A stretch of 64,000 nucleotides of DNA, taken from Niveispirillum fermenti. Lineage in GTDB: Bacteria > Pseudomonadota > Alphaproteobacteria > Azospirillales > Azospirillaceae. A program made the translations under genes and the position numbers. The notes beneath the pieces are model-generated. The model made no database searches, was not told where the DNA came from, and saw only the letters and a list, made by a program, of their open reading frames with translations. Every line of letters begins with the position of its first letter. The first letter of the stretch is position 1. The stretch spans positions 1 through 64,000 of the forward strand of contig NZ_JBLTXA010000026.1 in NCBI RefSeq assembly GCF_048066175.1, in the 5' to 3' direction. Positions 62,171 to 64,000 of this stretch are shown here, in pieces.

Positions 62171-62479
62171 TCAGCCCAGTTCCACATCCAGCAGACGGAC
62201 GAACTGCTGCCCGCAATGCATGTCGCGTTCCACCACGCCGCCCTGCGGTGCTGTGCGGGCATGGGAGATCTTGACCATGTTCAGCCCCGGCACGGGATAA
62301 TGCCGGACCAGCGCCGGGTCCGCACCATACAGGCGTTCAAACAGGTCCGGACCCAGCGCGGGGTGGTTGTGATATTTGCCAAAATTCTCCGGCCCGTTGA
62401 AGAACAGGTCGAAGGTAACCCAGAAAGGGCCGGCATTCTTGGACCGGACATGCCGGCAGACTTCCTTCAACTTGACCAT
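62171..62479 (-). CDS. DUF4387 family protein, AtuA partner
   Basis: A 102-residue soluble protein beginning KLKEVCRHVRSKNAGPFWVTFD, the usual opening of DUF4387. This small family is commonly encoded immediately after, or fused to, DUF1446/AtuA proteins. Here the ATG overlaps the upstream stop as TGATG, so the two are translationally coupled and probably form a complex. Biochemical function is unknown. Confidence 0.82.
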   Translation of the reverse strand: MVKLKEVCRHVRSKNAGPFWVTFDLFFNGPENFGKYHNHPALGPDLFERLYGADPALVRHYPVPGLNMVKISHARTAPQGGVVERDMHCGQQFVRLLDVELG

Positions 62480-63864
62480 CACACCTTCTCCCCTTCCCCC
62501 AGGTCGATCCACACCGTGCGCACCAGTTCCATCGGGTCATCGACCTCGACCACATGGTTCAGCAGGAACTCATAGACAGGGCCCCGGTCGATATCGGCGG
62601 GGCTGAAAGCGAAACCGTAGCTGGGCAGTTCCTCGTCCAGCACGACGGGGAAATGGAAGAAATAGGGGTTGCAGGCCTTGGCGATCTGGGAGGCCATTTC
62701 CTGACTGTCCGCCGTGGCGACGAACAGAACGCCGATTTCCCGCGGGGCCGGCGTGCCGGGGGGCGGACGATCGCCCGACACGGCGTTCCAGCCATAAAGC
62801 CGCAATGAAATATGAAAATCGCCCGCCGCCGGCCCGATGGTCTTGTGAACCCGGTCGTAAAGCGCAGCCAGCATCCTGTCGTGGAACGTGTCCACCGCCT
62901 CCAGCACATGCGGGTCCTGGATGCCGATCAGCATGACGGTCTGGAAACGACGGCTGCCCGCCCCCTCCAGCTTCATCGTATAGGGCTGGTTCTTCCAGAC
63001 AGAGCCCGTGACCTTCACCGTGCGGTCGTCAAGCTGGCGATATTCCGCGTCCGTCACGTCCAGCACACCGCCGGGTTCGGTCAGCAGGAAGGGATTGCTG
63101 TTCTCATACAGCATGTGGGCCGATACGCTTTCGGGGCTGCAGCGGTTGCCCATGGACAACGGCTCCACCTCGAACCCGTCCGGCCCGATGCTGATCAGCA
63201 CGCCGGCCCCGCTGACCGGCTTGACGGTGCATTGGACACCGCATTCCGCGATCTTCGCCGCATGCCAGGACGGGCCGGCGGGCGCGCCCTTCATCAGGGC
63301 GAAACATGCCAGGACGGCCGTGTCCGTGGTACGCCCGCCCAGGATGATGTCCGCCCCGCCCTGCAGGGCGGCGATATAAGGCTCCGGCCCCATGGCGGCC
63401 ACGATATGGTCGCAGGCATCGATCGTCGCATCGTCCAGCGCCCCCAGCGGCGGCAGCGGACGGACCTTGCCCGCCTGATTATATTGCTTCAGCCGGTCCT
63501 TGTCCTGCTCGCAATAAAGCAGGGCGATCCGGGGCCGCAGCCCCAATTCGCCTGCCACCTCCAGCACGATATCGCGCGTCCAGTCCAGGTTCAGGTCACC
63601 GCCGGCCTGACCACTGGTGCCGACGATCAGCGGGATGCCGGCATCGGCACCGGCGCGCATCAGAATGGTCAGGTCGCGTTTGACGGAACCACGATTGTTC
63701 TTGGAAATGCCGAGCGCCAGATAGGCGGCGCCGCTGTCGGTGGAACCGGCGTCGGTGGCGATCGCATGCGCCCCCTGGGCGATGCCGTACCGCACCTCCT
63801 CCTCCCGTGCGCCAGCACCCAACGACCCGGTTGGAACCAGGATTTTGATCGGACCGTCCAACAT
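62479..63864 (-). CDS. AtuA/DUF1446 family protein (acyclic terpene utilisation type)
   Basis: A 461-residue protein matching the DUF1446 family named after AtuA of the citronellol pathway in Pseudomonas. Landmarks are PTGSLGAGAREEEVRYGI, DAGSTDSGAAYLALG, GTSGQAGGDLNLDW, and DIILGGRTTDTAVLACF. No other Atu or Liu genes are present, so terpene use cannot be concluded; many such proteins are found with hydroxy-acid or other catabolic genes. A palindromic operator-like site lies upstream, towards the window edge. Confidence 0.85.
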   Translation of the reverse strand: MLDGPIKILVPTGSLGAGAREEEVRYGIAQGAHAIATDAGSTDSGAAYLALGISKNNRGSVKRDLTILMRAGADAGIPLIVGTSGQAGGDLNLDWTRDIVLEVAGELGLRPRIALLYCEQDKDRLKQYNQAGKVRPLPPLGALDDATIDACDHIVAAMGPEPYIAALQGGADIILGGRTTDTAVLACFALMKGAPAGPSWHAAKIAECGVQCTVKPVSGAGVLISIGPDGFEVEPLSMGNRCSPESVSAHMLYENSNPFLLTEPGGVLDVTDAEYRQLDDRTVKVTGSVWKNQPYTMKLEGAGSRRFQTVMLIGIQDPHVLEAVDTFHDRMLAALYDRVHKTIGPAAGDFHISLRLYGWNAVSGDRPPPGTPAPREIGVLFVATADSQEMASQIAKACNPYFFHFPVVLDEELPSYGFAFSPADIDRGPVYEFLLNHVVEVDDPMELVRTVWIDLGEGEKV

Positions 63865-63927
63865 GTCTGCTTAATCCAGTGATTGGGAGGGCCTGTCTGC
63901 AAGGCCCATGATGGAAGCTTGATTTAA

Positions 63928-63956
63928 TGCATCCATATAGTCAAGTTTTGGATGCA
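63928..63956 (-). promoter_or_regulatory. Palindromic operator-like site upstream of the AtuA gene
   Basis: TGCATCCA (63928-63935) and TGGATGCA (63949-63956) are perfect inverted arms 13 bp apart, with a further TGCATC at 63975-63980. The region is AT-rich and 65-115 bp before the start codon. The symmetry suggests a dimeric regulator, perhaps GntR type, encoded outside the window. Confidence 0.5.
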
Positions 63957-64000
63957 AAAAAAATCGATGACGTTTGCATCTGACTGCCGGCAAACCCCCA

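Overview
The window is GC-rich DNA with long, tightly packed operons. It reads as the chromosome of an alphaproteobacterium. Supporting markers are hopanoid-precursor genes (hpnC/D/E), a squalene-synthase-like protein resembling the complex I assembly factor NDUFAF6, a MucR-type domain, the block dacC-tmk-holB-metG-tatD-MBL hydrolase, and the order serS-surE-pcm-nlpD. Placement in Rhodospirillales/Azospirillaceae is an inference from gene content and style, not a proven assignment. No phage, transposase, integrase or CRISPR array was seen.

Layout. (1) 41-3365: tryptophan-to-anthranilate kynurenine operon kynU-kynA-kynB on the minus strand, with a divergent Lrp-type regulator. (2) 3397-17906: a run of eleven minus-strand genes, mostly joined by ATGA-type overlaps: secreted class C serine hydrolase, CocE-type hydrolase, MaoC hydratase, acyl-CoA ligase, complete dipeptide-type ABC importer, asparaginase II, M17 aminopeptidase and dipeptide epimerase. 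A divergent TetR gene (18079) and a TonB-dependent receptor (18853-21012) complete the locus. The serine-hydrolase promoter, the TetR promoter and the receptor promoter each carry a 5-4-5 palindrome; two of them lie in an identical 19-bp sequence. (3) 21063-26780: palindromic intergenic repeats, glycogen phosphorylase, a PhoD-like phosphatase and a Gfo/Idh oxidoreductase. (4) 26832-35971: housekeeping and envelope genes on the minus strand. (5) 36266-43793: an EAL protein, nlpD-pcm-surE-serS and an EnvZ/OmpR-type pair. (6) 43881-48812: NDUFAF6-like protein, Mn-type superoxide dismutase, then a fused hpnC-hpnD gene overlapping hpnE. (7) 48874-54629: class II DAHP synthase, AmpG-like permease, a protein with 56 hexapeptide repeats, a tRNA with CAT anticodon and a small lipoprotein. 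(8) 54723-63864: lytic transglycosylase, acyl-CoA dehydrogenase, a MucR-like protein without zinc finger, an ECF sigma factor, two lipid-linked-sugar glycosyltransferases and an AtuA/DUF4387 pair.

How parts work together. The most coherent novel unit is region 2: outer-membrane uptake, periplasmic hydrolysis, inner-membrane peptide import, then cytoplasmic removal of amide, N-terminal residue and stereochemical blocks, with CoA activation of a released acid. All of it appears to be controlled by one TetR repressor. Its substrate cannot be read from the sequence; an acylated or amidated peptide is the simplest hypothesis. The second notable unit is the single-polypeptide HpnC-HpnD, which would join two consecutive steps of squalene synthesis. 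At the DNA level, three genes (kynB, glgP, holB) end with a TGA stop embedded in the same TGATACCAAC motif, in two cases as the edge of a palindrome.
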